Source: CAKSKB01 sp034186235 (GTDB lineage: Bacteria; Bacillota; Clostridia; HGM11514). Taken from it: a DNA stretch of 9,371 nucleotides. The notes under the pieces were generated by a model. That model was given only the letters and a program-made list of their open reading frames with translations. It was not told the DNA's origin and made no database searches. The position numbers and the translations under genes were made by a program. This document shows, one piece after another, positions 1-5,718 of this stretch (position 1 is its first letter; every line of letters begins with the position of its first letter). Location: assembly GCA_034186235.1 (NCBI GenBank), contig JAXGBA010000038.1, positions 1-9,371 on the forward strand. Reading direction: 5' to 3'.

Positions 1-2
1 AT

Positions 3-40
3 AAAAAGGTTTTCGGGAAGCCCGAAAACCTTTTTTATTT
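3..40 (-). terminator. Rho-independent terminator of the efp/CD1247 operon
   Basis: Positions 3-17 and 21-35 form a perfect 15-bp inverted repeat around a 3-nt loop (18-20), with a CCCG/CGGG core and A/T arms. Read on the minus strand, the hairpin begins 13 nt past the stop codon of the last gene in the minus-strand cluster and runs into a U tract. The arms are symmetric (A tract on one side, T tract on the other), so it could also stop transcripts arriving from the left edge. Seen directly; function inferred from the standard intrinsic-terminator pattern. Confidence 0.93.
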
Positions 41-48
41 ACTTATTA

Positions 49-477
49 TTACTGTTCGCAATCCTCGCAATTGCCATCGCAGCCTTCAAAGTCGAACTCA
101 ATCGGCTCGCCGCAATTGGGGCATTTGATAGGCTCGTCCGACATTATCATGTCGCCGTCAACATAAATCTTATCGCCGCATTTTTCGCAGGTGATTTCGT
201 AACAGTCGTCATCATCGAACTCATACTCATCATCGTCGTCATCGTCAAAGTCGTCTTCCATATAAAGATCATCTTCGACTGCGCCGAGGTCTTCGTCAAG
301 CTCGTCCACCAAATCTTCGATATCGGTAATATCGGAGCTGATGTTCTTTATTTCGTCAACAATATCTCCGAGAGCATCAACGATTGCGGTAAGCAGCTTG
401 CCTTCTTTTGTGGAGGTGTCGATATCAAGACCCTCCGCAAGACCTGCAATATAAGAAATCTTTTCACCCAAATCCAT
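49..477 (-). CDS. CD1247 N-terminal-domain protein with acidic linker and C-terminal zinc ribbon
   Basis: This 142-residue protein is of unknown function. The N-terminal 60 residues (beginning MDLGEKISYIAGLAEGL) are helical and match the domain named after Clostridioides difficile CD1247, as I recall it. Residues about 58-91 are an extremely acidic linker with two poly-Asp runs. The C-terminus has a zinc-ribbon arrangement, C97-x2-C100 and C119-x2-C122, followed by another cysteine cluster at C133, C137 and C140. No signal peptide or membrane segment is seen, so it should be cytoplasmic. The start is supported by AGGAGG eight nt upstream. It lies 15 nt after efp and is the last gene before a terminator, so it is probably co-transcribed with efp. 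A role in translation or nucleic-acid-associated regulation is only a guess from this context. Family assignment is fairly sure; function is unknown. Confidence 0.85.
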   Translation of the reverse strand: MDLGEKISYIAGLAEGLDIDTSTKEGKLLTAIVDALGDIVDEIKNISSDITDIEDLVDELDEDLGAVEDDLYMEDDFDDDDDDEYEFDDDDCYEITCEKCGDKIYVDGDMIMSDEPIKCPNCGEPIEFDFEGCDGNCEDCEQ

Positions 478-492
478 AAGATAATCCTCCTT

Positions 493-1050
493 TTATGCTC
501 TTTCCATATACTCGCCAGTACGTGTATCGATTCTGATTTTTTCGCCCGGACCTACAAACAGCGGAACATTTACGATTGCTCCGGTTTCGAGAGTTGCCGG
601 CTTGGAAGCGCCCGTTGCGGTATCGCCCTTAAAGCCGGGTTCGGTATCAGTAATTTCAAGTTCTACAAAGTTCGGCGGTTCGATACCGAAAACGCTGCCC
701 TTATAGAACAGAAGAAGAACTTCTTCATTTTCCTTCACGAACTTGAGAGAATCGCCAACCTGGTCTGCACTCAGGGGAATCTGCTCATAAGATTCAAGGT
801 CCATGAAGTAATAAAGACCGCCGTCCTCATAGAGGTACTGCATGGTTTTTCTGTCGATATGCGCCTTAGGCATTTTTTCTGTGGGGCGGAAGGTTTTTTC
901 AACCACGCCTCCGGTTATTACATTTTTAAGCTTTGTTCTTACAAAAGCTGCTCCCTTACCGGGTTTAACATGCTGAAATTCCACAACCTGAAATACATTT
1001 CCGTCAAGCTCGAATGTCACGCCGTTTCTGAATTCGCCTGCTGATATCAT
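493..1050 (-). CDS. efp: Translation elongation factor P
   Basis: EF-P binds between the P and E sites of ribosomes stalled on polyproline and promotes peptide-bond formation. The protein is 185 residues, the usual length, with the N-terminal KOW-like domain followed by two OB domains. The loop tip HVKPGKGAAF places a lysine at residue 32, the position that is post-translationally modified in many bacteria (5-aminopentanol on Lys32 in Bacillus subtilis). The C-terminal part (GPGEKIRIDTRTGEYMERA) is typical. I chose the ATG at 1050 over an in-frame ATG 27 nt upstream because GGAGGTT sits 6 nt before it and because MISAGEFRNG is the usual family N-terminus. It follows the Xaa-Pro peptidase by 86 nt, a gap containing a candidate promoter, and precedes the CD1247-like gene by 15 nt. 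No modification enzyme is encoded in the window. Confidence 0.97.
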   Translation of the reverse strand: MISAGEFRNGVTFELDGNVFQVVEFQHVKPGKGAAFVRTKLKNVITGGVVEKTFRPTEKMPKAHIDRKTMQYLYEDGGLYYFMDLESYEQIPLSADQVGDSLKFVKENEEVLLLFYKGSVFGIEPPNFVELEITDTEPGFKGDTATGASKPATLETGAIVNVPLFVGPGEKIRIDTRTGEYMERA

Positions 1051-1091
1051 TATAAAACCTCCAAATATTCTAAACATAAAGATATATTAAT

Positions 1092-1120
1092 ATTTTACTA
1101 CAAATTACAAAAAATATCAA
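1092..1120 (-). promoter_or_regulatory. Candidate sigma-A promoter for efp
   Basis: On the minus strand, TTGATA (1115-1120) and TAAAAT (1092-1097) are separated by exactly 17 nt in the 86-nt AT-rich gap between the peptidase stop and the efp start. The predicted transcription start is near 1085, about 35 nt before the efp ATG. One mismatch to consensus in each box makes it a plausible promoter of moderate strength. No terminator is visible in the gap, so efp may also receive read-through from upstream genes. Confidence 0.55.
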
Positions 1121-1136
1121 GTCCATTTTATAATTT

Positions 1137-2171
1137 TCATATATATATAACTTCTTTTTTGATTTTTTGGCACAAATTTTGGTGAAAATTATCAGTAATA
1201 ACAATTAAATCTTCTATTCTGACGCCAAATTCTCCTTCAAGATAAATCCCGGGTTCTACCGTAACGGTCATTCCGGGAGCGAAAACGGTATCGGATTTCG
1301 GGTTCATCGTGGGCGGCTCATGAATCTGAAGTCCCACACCGTGCCCGAGGGCATGGCCGAAATTATCGCCGAAGCCGGCTTCCTCTATAATATCCCTTGC
1401 GATTTTATCGACATCCGCCGCAGCCGCACCCGGCTTCAGTGCCGAAAGCGCCGCCTCCTGTGCACAAAGCACCGTATTATAGACCTCCCTCTGCCGCCTT
1501 GAAATATCGCCGACAGCGAAGGTTCTTGTCATATCGGAGCAATACCCTTTATACACGCACCCGAAATCAATCAGCAAAAAATCGCCGCACCGAAGCTTAT
1601 ATTCCCCCGGAGTGCCGTGCACAACGGAGCTGTTTTTGCCGCCGATTGCGATTGTGTCAAAAGAATTGCCCGACGCACCATGCTTTCTCATGCGAAAGTC
1701 AAGCTCGGCGGCTATATCGAGTTCCGACACGCCCTCGCCTATAAGCGGCAGCGTTTCAAGCAATGCGTCGGACGCTATATCCGCTGCGGTTTTTATATTT
1801 TCAAGCTCTTCCGCCGTTTTGATTATCCTTAAATTCTTTGTAAAATCGCCGTATGACACGAAATTTTCCGCCGTATCAGAATATGAAATGTACTCGGCAT
1901 AAGAAAGGCTTTCCGGCTCAAACCCGAGAGTTTTCGCCTTTTCCCTTTCCATAATTTCCTTTACTGCCGTGCTGTATTTTCCTTTTACGATAACAATTTC
2001 GCAGTCGGGCGACTGAAGATGCGACTGCTCCTTATACCTAAAGTCCGTCAGAAGATATTTTTTATCAGGAAACACTATGCACACCCCGGCGCTACCTGAA
2101 AAGCCCGTGATATACCGCACATTTTCAAGCGATGTTATAAGCATTGCATCGATTTTATCAAAATTCATCAT
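1137..2171 (-). CDS. Xaa-Pro aminopeptidase / prolidase-like M24 metallopeptidase
   Basis: This 344-residue protein has the two-domain build of the PepP/PepQ family: an N-terminal creatinase-like domain (about 1-115) and a C-terminal pita-bread metallopeptidase domain (about 120-344). All five dinuclear metal ligands can be seen: D202 (LLIDFG), D213 (CSDMTRTF), H277 (LGHGVG), E306 (VEPGIY) and E320 (GVRIED). The conserved histidines H185 (VVHGTP) and H284 (QIHEPP) are also present, so it should be active. It would release residues from peptides with proline at the second position, or cleave Xaa-Pro dipeptides; the sequence does not decide which. No signal peptide is seen, so it is cytoplasmic. 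The ATG at 2171 overlaps the aroQ stop as ATGA, indicating translational coupling; a second ATG follows immediately. It lies upstream of efp, the factor for polyproline translation, a neighbourhood I recall as common in Clostridia and Bacilli. Confidence 0.93.
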   Translation of the reverse strand: MMNFDKIDAMLITSLENVRYITGFSGSAGVCIVFPDKKYLLTDFRYKEQSHLQSPDCEIVIVKGKYSTAVKEIMEREKAKTLGFEPESLSYAEYISYSDTAENFVSYGDFTKNLRIIKTAEELENIKTAADIASDALLETLPLIGEGVSELDIAAELDFRMRKHGASGNSFDTIAIGGKNSSVVHGTPGEYKLRCGDFLLIDFGCVYKGYCSDMTRTFAVGDISRRQREVYNTVLCAQEAALSALKPGAAAADVDKIARDIIEEAGFGDNFGHALGHGVGLQIHEPPTMNPKSDTVFAPGMTVTVEPGIYLEGEFGVRIEDLIVITDNFHQNLCQKIKKEVIYI

Positions 2172-2596
2172 AATTCCGCCGCCAAATCTATCGCTTCATA
2201 ATATCCGTTTATGCCCTTGCCGTAAATCTGACAGCGGCAAACGGGCGCAATTACCGAAATTTTCCTGAAGTCTTCACGCTCATATATATTGGAGATATGC
2301 ACCTCATATGCCGGCACATCAACCGACGCCACGGCGTCACGAATGGCATAGCTGTAATGTGTATACGCACCGGGGTTTATAATGATTGCGTCCGCATTTT
2401 TATACGCCGAATGAATTATATCGACGATTCTTCCCTCATAATTTGACTGAAAGGACTTTATTTCCACGCCCCGTTCTTTCCCGTACGCCTTGATTTTTTC
2501 AACCATATCGCTGAGCGTATCCGTGCCGTAAATGCCCTTTTCGCGTATACCTGTCATATTAAGATTTACGCCGTGTATCAGAAACACCTTTTTCAT
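2168..2596 (-). CDS. aroQ: Type II 3-dehydroquinate dehydratase (divergent)
   Basis: Type II dehydroquinase converts 3-dehydroquinate to 3-dehydroshikimate by trans elimination, in the shikimate pathway or in hydroaromatic catabolism. The 142-residue length is normal. Active-site residues are kept: N11 and R18, the catalytic Tyr Y23 (REKGIYG), N74 and H80 (NPGAYTH), H100 (EVHISN) and R111 (REDFR). Several usually invariant positions differ. The N-terminal GPNLN motif reads GVNLN, the usual QSNHEG motif reads QSNYEG, and the C-terminal glycine-rich segment reads CRCQIYGKG. The start ATG at 2596 overlaps the stop of the upstream TIM-barrel gene by 4 bp, and its own stop overlaps the next ATG by 4 bp, so it lies in the tightly coupled part of the operon. 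The rest of the shikimate pathway is absent from the window. Family is sure; whether it works in biosynthesis or catabolism is open. Confidence 0.9.
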   Translation of the reverse strand: MKKVFLIHGVNLNMTGIREKGIYGTDTLSDMVEKIKAYGKERGVEIKSFQSNYEGRIVDIIHSAYKNADAIIINPGAYTHYSYAIRDAVASVDVPAYEVHISNIYEREDFRKISVIAPVCRCQIYGKGINGYYEAIDLAAEL

Positions 2597-3447
2597 GACA
2601 GCTTTTCCTCCATTATTTTTTTCATTACGAGAGCGTCCGCACCTTGGGTTCCGGCAGATTCGCAGATTACCCTCGGGGTCATGCCCCGTTTTGCGATTAC
2701 TTCCGCAAGCGGCTCAAAGTCCGGTCCGAAAAGCGTATCTTCAAATGTCAGATGCCTTTTTTCGCCCATATGCGTATACTCGATTTTGCTGAAATGAATA
2801 TGCATACTGTTTGTGCGCTCCGCACCGATTTTATTTTCAAATATTTTAATCGACTCCTCAAATGCCGCAGAATCCACAAGCTTTCCGCCGCTTCTTGCAT
2901 TGAGATGACCGAAATCCACCGCCGGTAAAAGCGCCTCGTCAACCGAGCACACATTGGCGGTTTCCGTCTCGTCGCCAAGCTGATTGAGCTTGCCCATTGT
3001 TTCAATACAAAGGCGCACCGAATCAAGCCCTTCGCTACGCATTGCGGAAAGCGCACGCAAAACGAGAGCCTTTGAAAGCTCAACTCCCTCACGCCTTGTT
3101 ATCTTACCGGCGGCACCCATATGCACAACAACCCTGTCTGCGCCCATAAGCTTCGCCGCACGCACGGAGGACATTATATAACCTATGCTTTTTTCCTGCT
3201 TTTCGGGGTCGGGCGACGCAAGATTTATATAGTACGGAGAATGAACGCTCAGCGCTATGCCGTACTTTTCCGCCTCGGCTTTAAGAACAGCGCAGGCATC
3301 ATCCGATATTTTTACGCCCCTTCCGCACTCGTATTCGTATGCGTCAAGCCCCATTTTGCTGAGCCATCGGGGCATTTCGAGCGACGACTTGCCGCCGCTT
3401 TTGTAAAAGTCTTCCGGATTCCCGCCCGGGCCAAACCTTACATTCAT
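2593..3447 (-). CDS. Endonuclease IV-like TIM-barrel protein (AP_endonuc_2 superfamily)
   Basis: The protein has 284 residues and resembles the zinc TIM-barrel fold of endonuclease IV. Metal-site positions run almost in register with E. coli Nfo: H69 (SVHSPYYINLAS), H109 (VVVHMGA), E149 (CIETMGK), D178 and H181 (VDFGHLNA), H216 or H218 (MHIHFSK), H232 and E263 (ICESAG). The Nfo Asp-Arg-His motif, however, appears here as Lys-Arg-His (230-232), so one ligand of the three-zinc cluster seems lost. The usual N-terminal GAHVSxxGG-type segment is also absent. It may therefore be an AP endonuclease paralogue or a metal-dependent isomerase or phosphoesterase; genomes usually call it a TIM-barrel protein. 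The start is supported by AAGGTGA seven nt upstream, and it begins 9 nt after the preceding TIM-barrel gene. Fold is sure; catalytic activity is uncertain. Confidence 0.85.
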   Translation of the reverse strand: MNVRFGPGGNPEDFYKSGGKSSLEMPRWLSKMGLDAYEYECGRGVKISDDACAVLKAEAEKYGIALSVHSPYYINLASPDPEKQEKSIGYIMSSVRAAKLMGADRVVVHMGAAGKITRREGVELSKALVLRALSAMRSEGLDSVRLCIETMGKLNQLGDETETANVCSVDEALLPAVDFGHLNARSGGKLVDSAAFEESIKIFENKIGAERTNSMHIHFSKIEYTHMGEKRHLTFEDTLFGPDFEPLAEVIAKRGMTPRVICESAGTQGADALVMKKIMEEKLS

Positions 3448-3456
3448 TAAATCACC

Positions 3457-4185
3457 TTAAAAATTCTCTTTGAGATACCTGCATCCGATGCGGAGTTCCT
3501 CGAGGTTTTTACCCACATTCTCGTTCTCGACAATTAAGTATTCCACATTTTTTGCCACCTTAATCAGAGCCTCGAAATCAACCACGCCCGAGCCTGCCGC
3601 AACATCTTTGGTCATATCTGTATCTTTAACATGAATTACGCTGATTCTGTCGGCATACTTTTTCGCAATTTCAACGGGGTCTGCGCCGACAAACACCGCA
3701 TGACCCGTGTCAAGTTCCAGCTGAACCAACTCCGGCGAAGTGTTTTCCATAATCACATCGAGCAAGCACTTATCGCCGAGCTTTTCCGTGAACTCAAACC
3801 TATGGTTGTGGTAACCGAAAACAATACCGTCCGCCGCAAGCCTTTTGCCGATTTTATCGAGCCTTTTGCCGTACTCCGCCCATTCTTCCTCCGTTTTGCA
3901 TTCCGCACCCGGCACGGGAATAAACGCTGTTTTTGCGCCTATTGCTTTGAGATATGAAACCGTTTCGTCATACTCATCTTCAAAAGCCGAAAGCCCGATA
4001 TGCGCACCGTAAGCGGAAAGACCGTTTGCCGCAAGTTCCGCATTCATTTCTTCGGGGGTAAGACCCTTGAAGCCCGCAAATTCCACGCCGTCAAAGCCCA
4101 GAACATCAGCCGCTTTGAGTGCCGTTTTTATACCCCTTCCGTTCATTATATCGTGTATCGAATAAAGCTGTAATCCTACTTTCAT
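3457..4185 (-). CDS. Sugar phosphate isomerase/epimerase family TIM-barrel protein
   Basis: This 242-residue protein belongs to the xylose-isomerase-like TIM-barrel superfamily, whose members isomerise, epimerise or dehydrate sugars and keto-sugars or related polyols with a divalent metal. Family hallmarks are FGYHNHRFEF (123-132), the ELDTGH segment with D159 and H161, IHVKD with H185, the glycine-rich GSGVVDF, and IVENE with E220/E222 near the C-terminus. These supply the usual carboxylate and histidine ligands. The YHNH-x-FEF pattern is the one I recall in members acting on keto-sugars or keto-glycosides, but the substrate cannot be read from sequence. No signal peptide is present. It is the first gene of the minus-strand cluster, with GAGGAGA upstream of its ATG and a perfect consensus promoter before that. 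A second TIM-barrel gene follows after 9 nt. The family also includes 3-dehydroshikimate dehydratases, which is notable next to aroQ but unproven. Confidence 0.88.
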   Translation of the reverse strand: MKVGLQLYSIHDIMNGRGIKTALKAADVLGFDGVEFAGFKGLTPEEMNAELAANGLSAYGAHIGLSAFEDEYDETVSYLKAIGAKTAFIPVPGAECKTEEEWAEYGKRLDKIGKRLAADGIVFGYHNHRFEFTEKLGDKCLLDVIMENTSPELVQLELDTGHAVFVGADPVEIAKKYADRISVIHVKDTDMTKDVAAGSGVVDFEALIKVAKNVEYLIVENENVGKNLEELRIGCRYLKENF

Positions 4186-4217
4186 AAAAAAATCTCCTCA
4201 ATTTGCTTTTTTCTGTA

Positions 4218-4246
4218 ATTATACCACTTATTGAATGTGTTGTCAA
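4218..4246 (-). promoter_or_regulatory. Consensus sigma-A promoter of the TIM-barrel/aroQ/pepP operon
   Basis: On the minus strand a perfect TTGACA (4241-4246) and a perfect TATAAT (4218-4223) are separated by exactly 17 nt. The predicted transcription start is near 4211, giving a leader of about 26 nt before the ATG at 4185, with the ribosome binding site inside it. It is divergent from the dpaA promoter candidate about 30 nt away. A perfect match suggests strong vegetative expression. Confidence 0.88.
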
Positions 4247-4278
4247 TGCACTTTTCCGCAAAACGCCGATACTTTTTC

Positions 4279-4305
4279 ACACCGCCGTATTTTTTTCATA
4301 TTATA
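4279..4305 (+). promoter_or_regulatory. Candidate sigma-K (mother-cell) promoter of the dpaAB operon
   Basis: CATATTATA at 4297-4305 fits the sigma-K -10 pattern CATAnnnTA exactly. An AC dinucleotide at 4279-4280 lies 16 nt upstream, the expected place of the minimal sigma-K -35 element. There is no TTGACA-like -35 at the right distance. In Bacillus subtilis the homologous spoVFAB operon is controlled by sigma-K, so the match makes biological sense. The predicted start (about 4310-4312) would place the GAAGGAGG ribosome binding site almost at the 5' end of the mRNA. Short motifs in AT-rich DNA can match by chance. Confidence 0.5.
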
Positions 4306-4325
4306 TATATGAAGGAGGGGACTGA

Positions 4326-5108
4326 ATGAAAAAGGTTTTGGTTCTGGGAAATTCCGAAAAGCAAAGGGCGATTGCGGAATATCTCGGAAAGGAATTCAGC
4401 GTTATGCATTTTGAAAAGGCGGTTCCGAAAGAGGCGCTTGAGATTTCGGATGCGGTAATTCTGCCGCTTCCGGCAAATGACGGCGAAAAGATAAGCGGCA
4501 GCGAAATAAAAATCGGCGATATATTCACGGGCGGAGAAAAAATCTATATCGGCGGAAAATTCGGCGCCGCATTTGACCCGTACCGAAAAAGCAATCTGCT
4601 GATTGATTACGCCCTCCGTGACGATTTTGCCGAAAAGAACGCTCAGCCCACCGCCGAGGCGGCGATAATGCTTGCAATGCAGCAAAATCCCTTCACGATA
4701 AGCGGTTCAAAATGCGTAATATCAGGCTGCGGACGAATCGGAAAGGCGCTGCTGAAACTCCTTACGGCGTTCGGAGCAGATGTGTTTGTTCTTGCAAGAA
4801 GCGCTGAGGCGAGGCAGTTTGCCGCAAAGCACGGCGCTGCTGCATTTCCGTTTGAGGAAGCCGAAAAAATCGGAAAAGCCGACACGGTATTTAACACCGT
4901 TCCGCATTGCGTTCTTAACGAAAAGGAACTTAAATCGCTTGCGCCGAGGCTCGTTCTTGACCTTGCTTCCGCTCCGGGCGGATGCGATTTTGCTGCCGCA
5001 GAGGCGCTCGGCATAAATGCGACGAACGCCCTTGCGCTCCCTGGAAAGCACTTTCCGGAAACCGCAGCTGCAGTCGCCGCGGAAACCATACTTTCAATAT
5101 TAAACTAA
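4326..5108 (+). CDS. dpaA: Dipicolinate synthase subunit A
   Basis: With DpaB this protein forms dipicolinate synthase, which oxidises the lysine-pathway intermediate hydroxy-tetrahydrodipicolinate to dipicolinic acid in the mother cell; Ca-dipicolinate then fills the spore core. The protein has 260 residues, somewhat shorter than Bacillus SpoVFA (about 297, from memory), the reduction being mainly in the N-terminal domain. A nucleotide-binding Rossmann motif, SGCGRIGKAL with GxGxxG at 134-139, follows the PTAEAAIMLA segment. The later motifs LDLASAPGGCDF and LALPGKHFPETAA correspond to recognisable SpoVFA motifs, although the last is usually closer to PGxxAPKTA. GGAGG upstream supports the ATG at 4326. 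It is the first gene of a three-gene operon with dpaB 22 nt downstream. Its presence indicates an endospore former using the DpaAB route rather than the EtfA route of some Clostridium species. Confidence 0.94.
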   Translation: MKKVLVLGNSEKQRAIAEYLGKEFSVMHFEKAVPKEALEISDAVILPLPANDGEKISGSEIKIGDIFTGGEKIYIGGKFGAAFDPYRKSNLLIDYALRDDFAEKNAQPTAEAAIMLAMQQNPFTISGSKCVISGCGRIGKALLKLLTAFGADVFVLARSAEARQFAAKHGAAAFPFEEAEKIGKADTVFNTVPHCVLNEKELKSLAPRLVLDLASAPGGCDFAAAEALGINATNALALPGKHFPETAAAVAAETILSILN

Positions 5109-5130
5109 TTCAGAAACGGAGATATACTTA

Positions 5131-5718
5131 ATGAATACTGAACTCAAATCTTTAATACCGGGCTTTGCCATGACGGGGTCATACTGCACCTTTAAGAAGG
5201 TTATTCCCGAAATCAGAAAGCTTTGCGATTCGGGATTTAAAATAATTCCGTTCATGTCCGAAAATGTTTACTCCACCGACACAAGATTCGGCAAGGCGCA
5301 GGACTTTATAGCCGAAGTTGAGGACATAACGGGCGAAAAAATCATTCATACGATAGAAGGCAGCGAGCCGGTCGGCCCGAAAAACATTCTCGATGCCCTT
5401 ATCATCGCTCCCTGCACCGGAAACACACTTGCAAAAATTGCCGCCGGCATAACCGACACCGCCGTAACCATGGCGGCAAAGGCGACCCTCAGAAATCATA
5501 ATCCGCTGATTATTGCCGTTTCCACAAACGACGGACTGGGCGCAAACGCCAAAAATATCGGCTTGCTGCTAAACACCGAAAATGTTTATTTTGTACCGTT
5601 TTGCCAGGACGCTCCGGAGAAAAAGCCCGAATCGCTTGTGGCGCACATGAATCTTATCGGCGAAACCCTCAAAGAGGCGGCAGAAGGCAGACAAATTCAG
5701 CCGGTGATAATGTCATGA
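5131..5718 (+). CDS. dpaB: Dipicolinate synthase subunit B (flavoprotein family)
   Basis: This is the second subunit of dipicolinate synthase, a member of the FMN-binding flavoprotein (PF02441-like) superfamily. Its 195 residues match the usual length of SpoVFB. Recognisable segments are the N-terminal GFAMTGSYCTFKK, the central LIIAPCTGNTLAKIAAGITD typical of flavoprotein-family nucleotide pockets, and VSTNDGLGANAKNIG with FVPFCQD near the C-terminus. The ATG at 5131 is preceded by GGAGAT at a spacing of 7 nt. Its stop overlaps the start of the S8 protease gene as ATGA, so the protease is translationally coupled to it. It lies 22 nt after dpaA in the order found in other spore formers. Identification rests on the clear family motifs together with the adjacent dpaA. 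Confidence 0.94.
   Translation: MNTELKSLIPGFAMTGSYCTFKKVIPEIRKLCDSGFKIIPFMSENVYSTDTRFGKAQDFIAEVEDITGEKIIHTIEGSEPVGPKNILDALIIAPCTGNTLAKIAAGITDTAVTMAAKATLRNHNPLIIAVSTNDGLGANAKNIGLLLNTENVYFVPFCQDAPEKKPESLVAHMNLIGETLKEAAEGRQIQPVIMS

Noticed and set aside
1051..1077. Upstream ATG at 1077 as the efp start
   Set aside because: The nine extra residues would cover the ribosome binding site GGAGGTT that serves the ATG at 1050, and the family N-terminus is MISAGEF-like.
1397..1744. Plus-strand open frame opposite the Xaa-Pro peptidase
   Set aside because: Low-complexity, Arg/Pro-rich translation with no ribosome binding site, antisense to a gene with a complete set of catalytic residues.
4293..4312. 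Recurring ATATTATATATAT-type runs before ribosome binding sites (also near 6941-6956 and 7012-7024) as a dispersed repeat
   Set aside because: They are short, AT-only, not identical, and are accounted for by promoter -10 regions and AT-rich leaders.
4643..5089. Long minus-strand open frame opposite dpaA
   Set aside because: Ala/Ser-rich translation produced by codon bias of the real gene; no ribosome binding site or family signature.
5601..5714. Upstream N-terminal extension of the S8 protease (38 codons from the ATG at 5601)
   Set aside because: The extension lies wholly inside dpaB in another frame, is Arg/Gly-rich, and the ATG at 5715 gives the classical 4-bp overlap.
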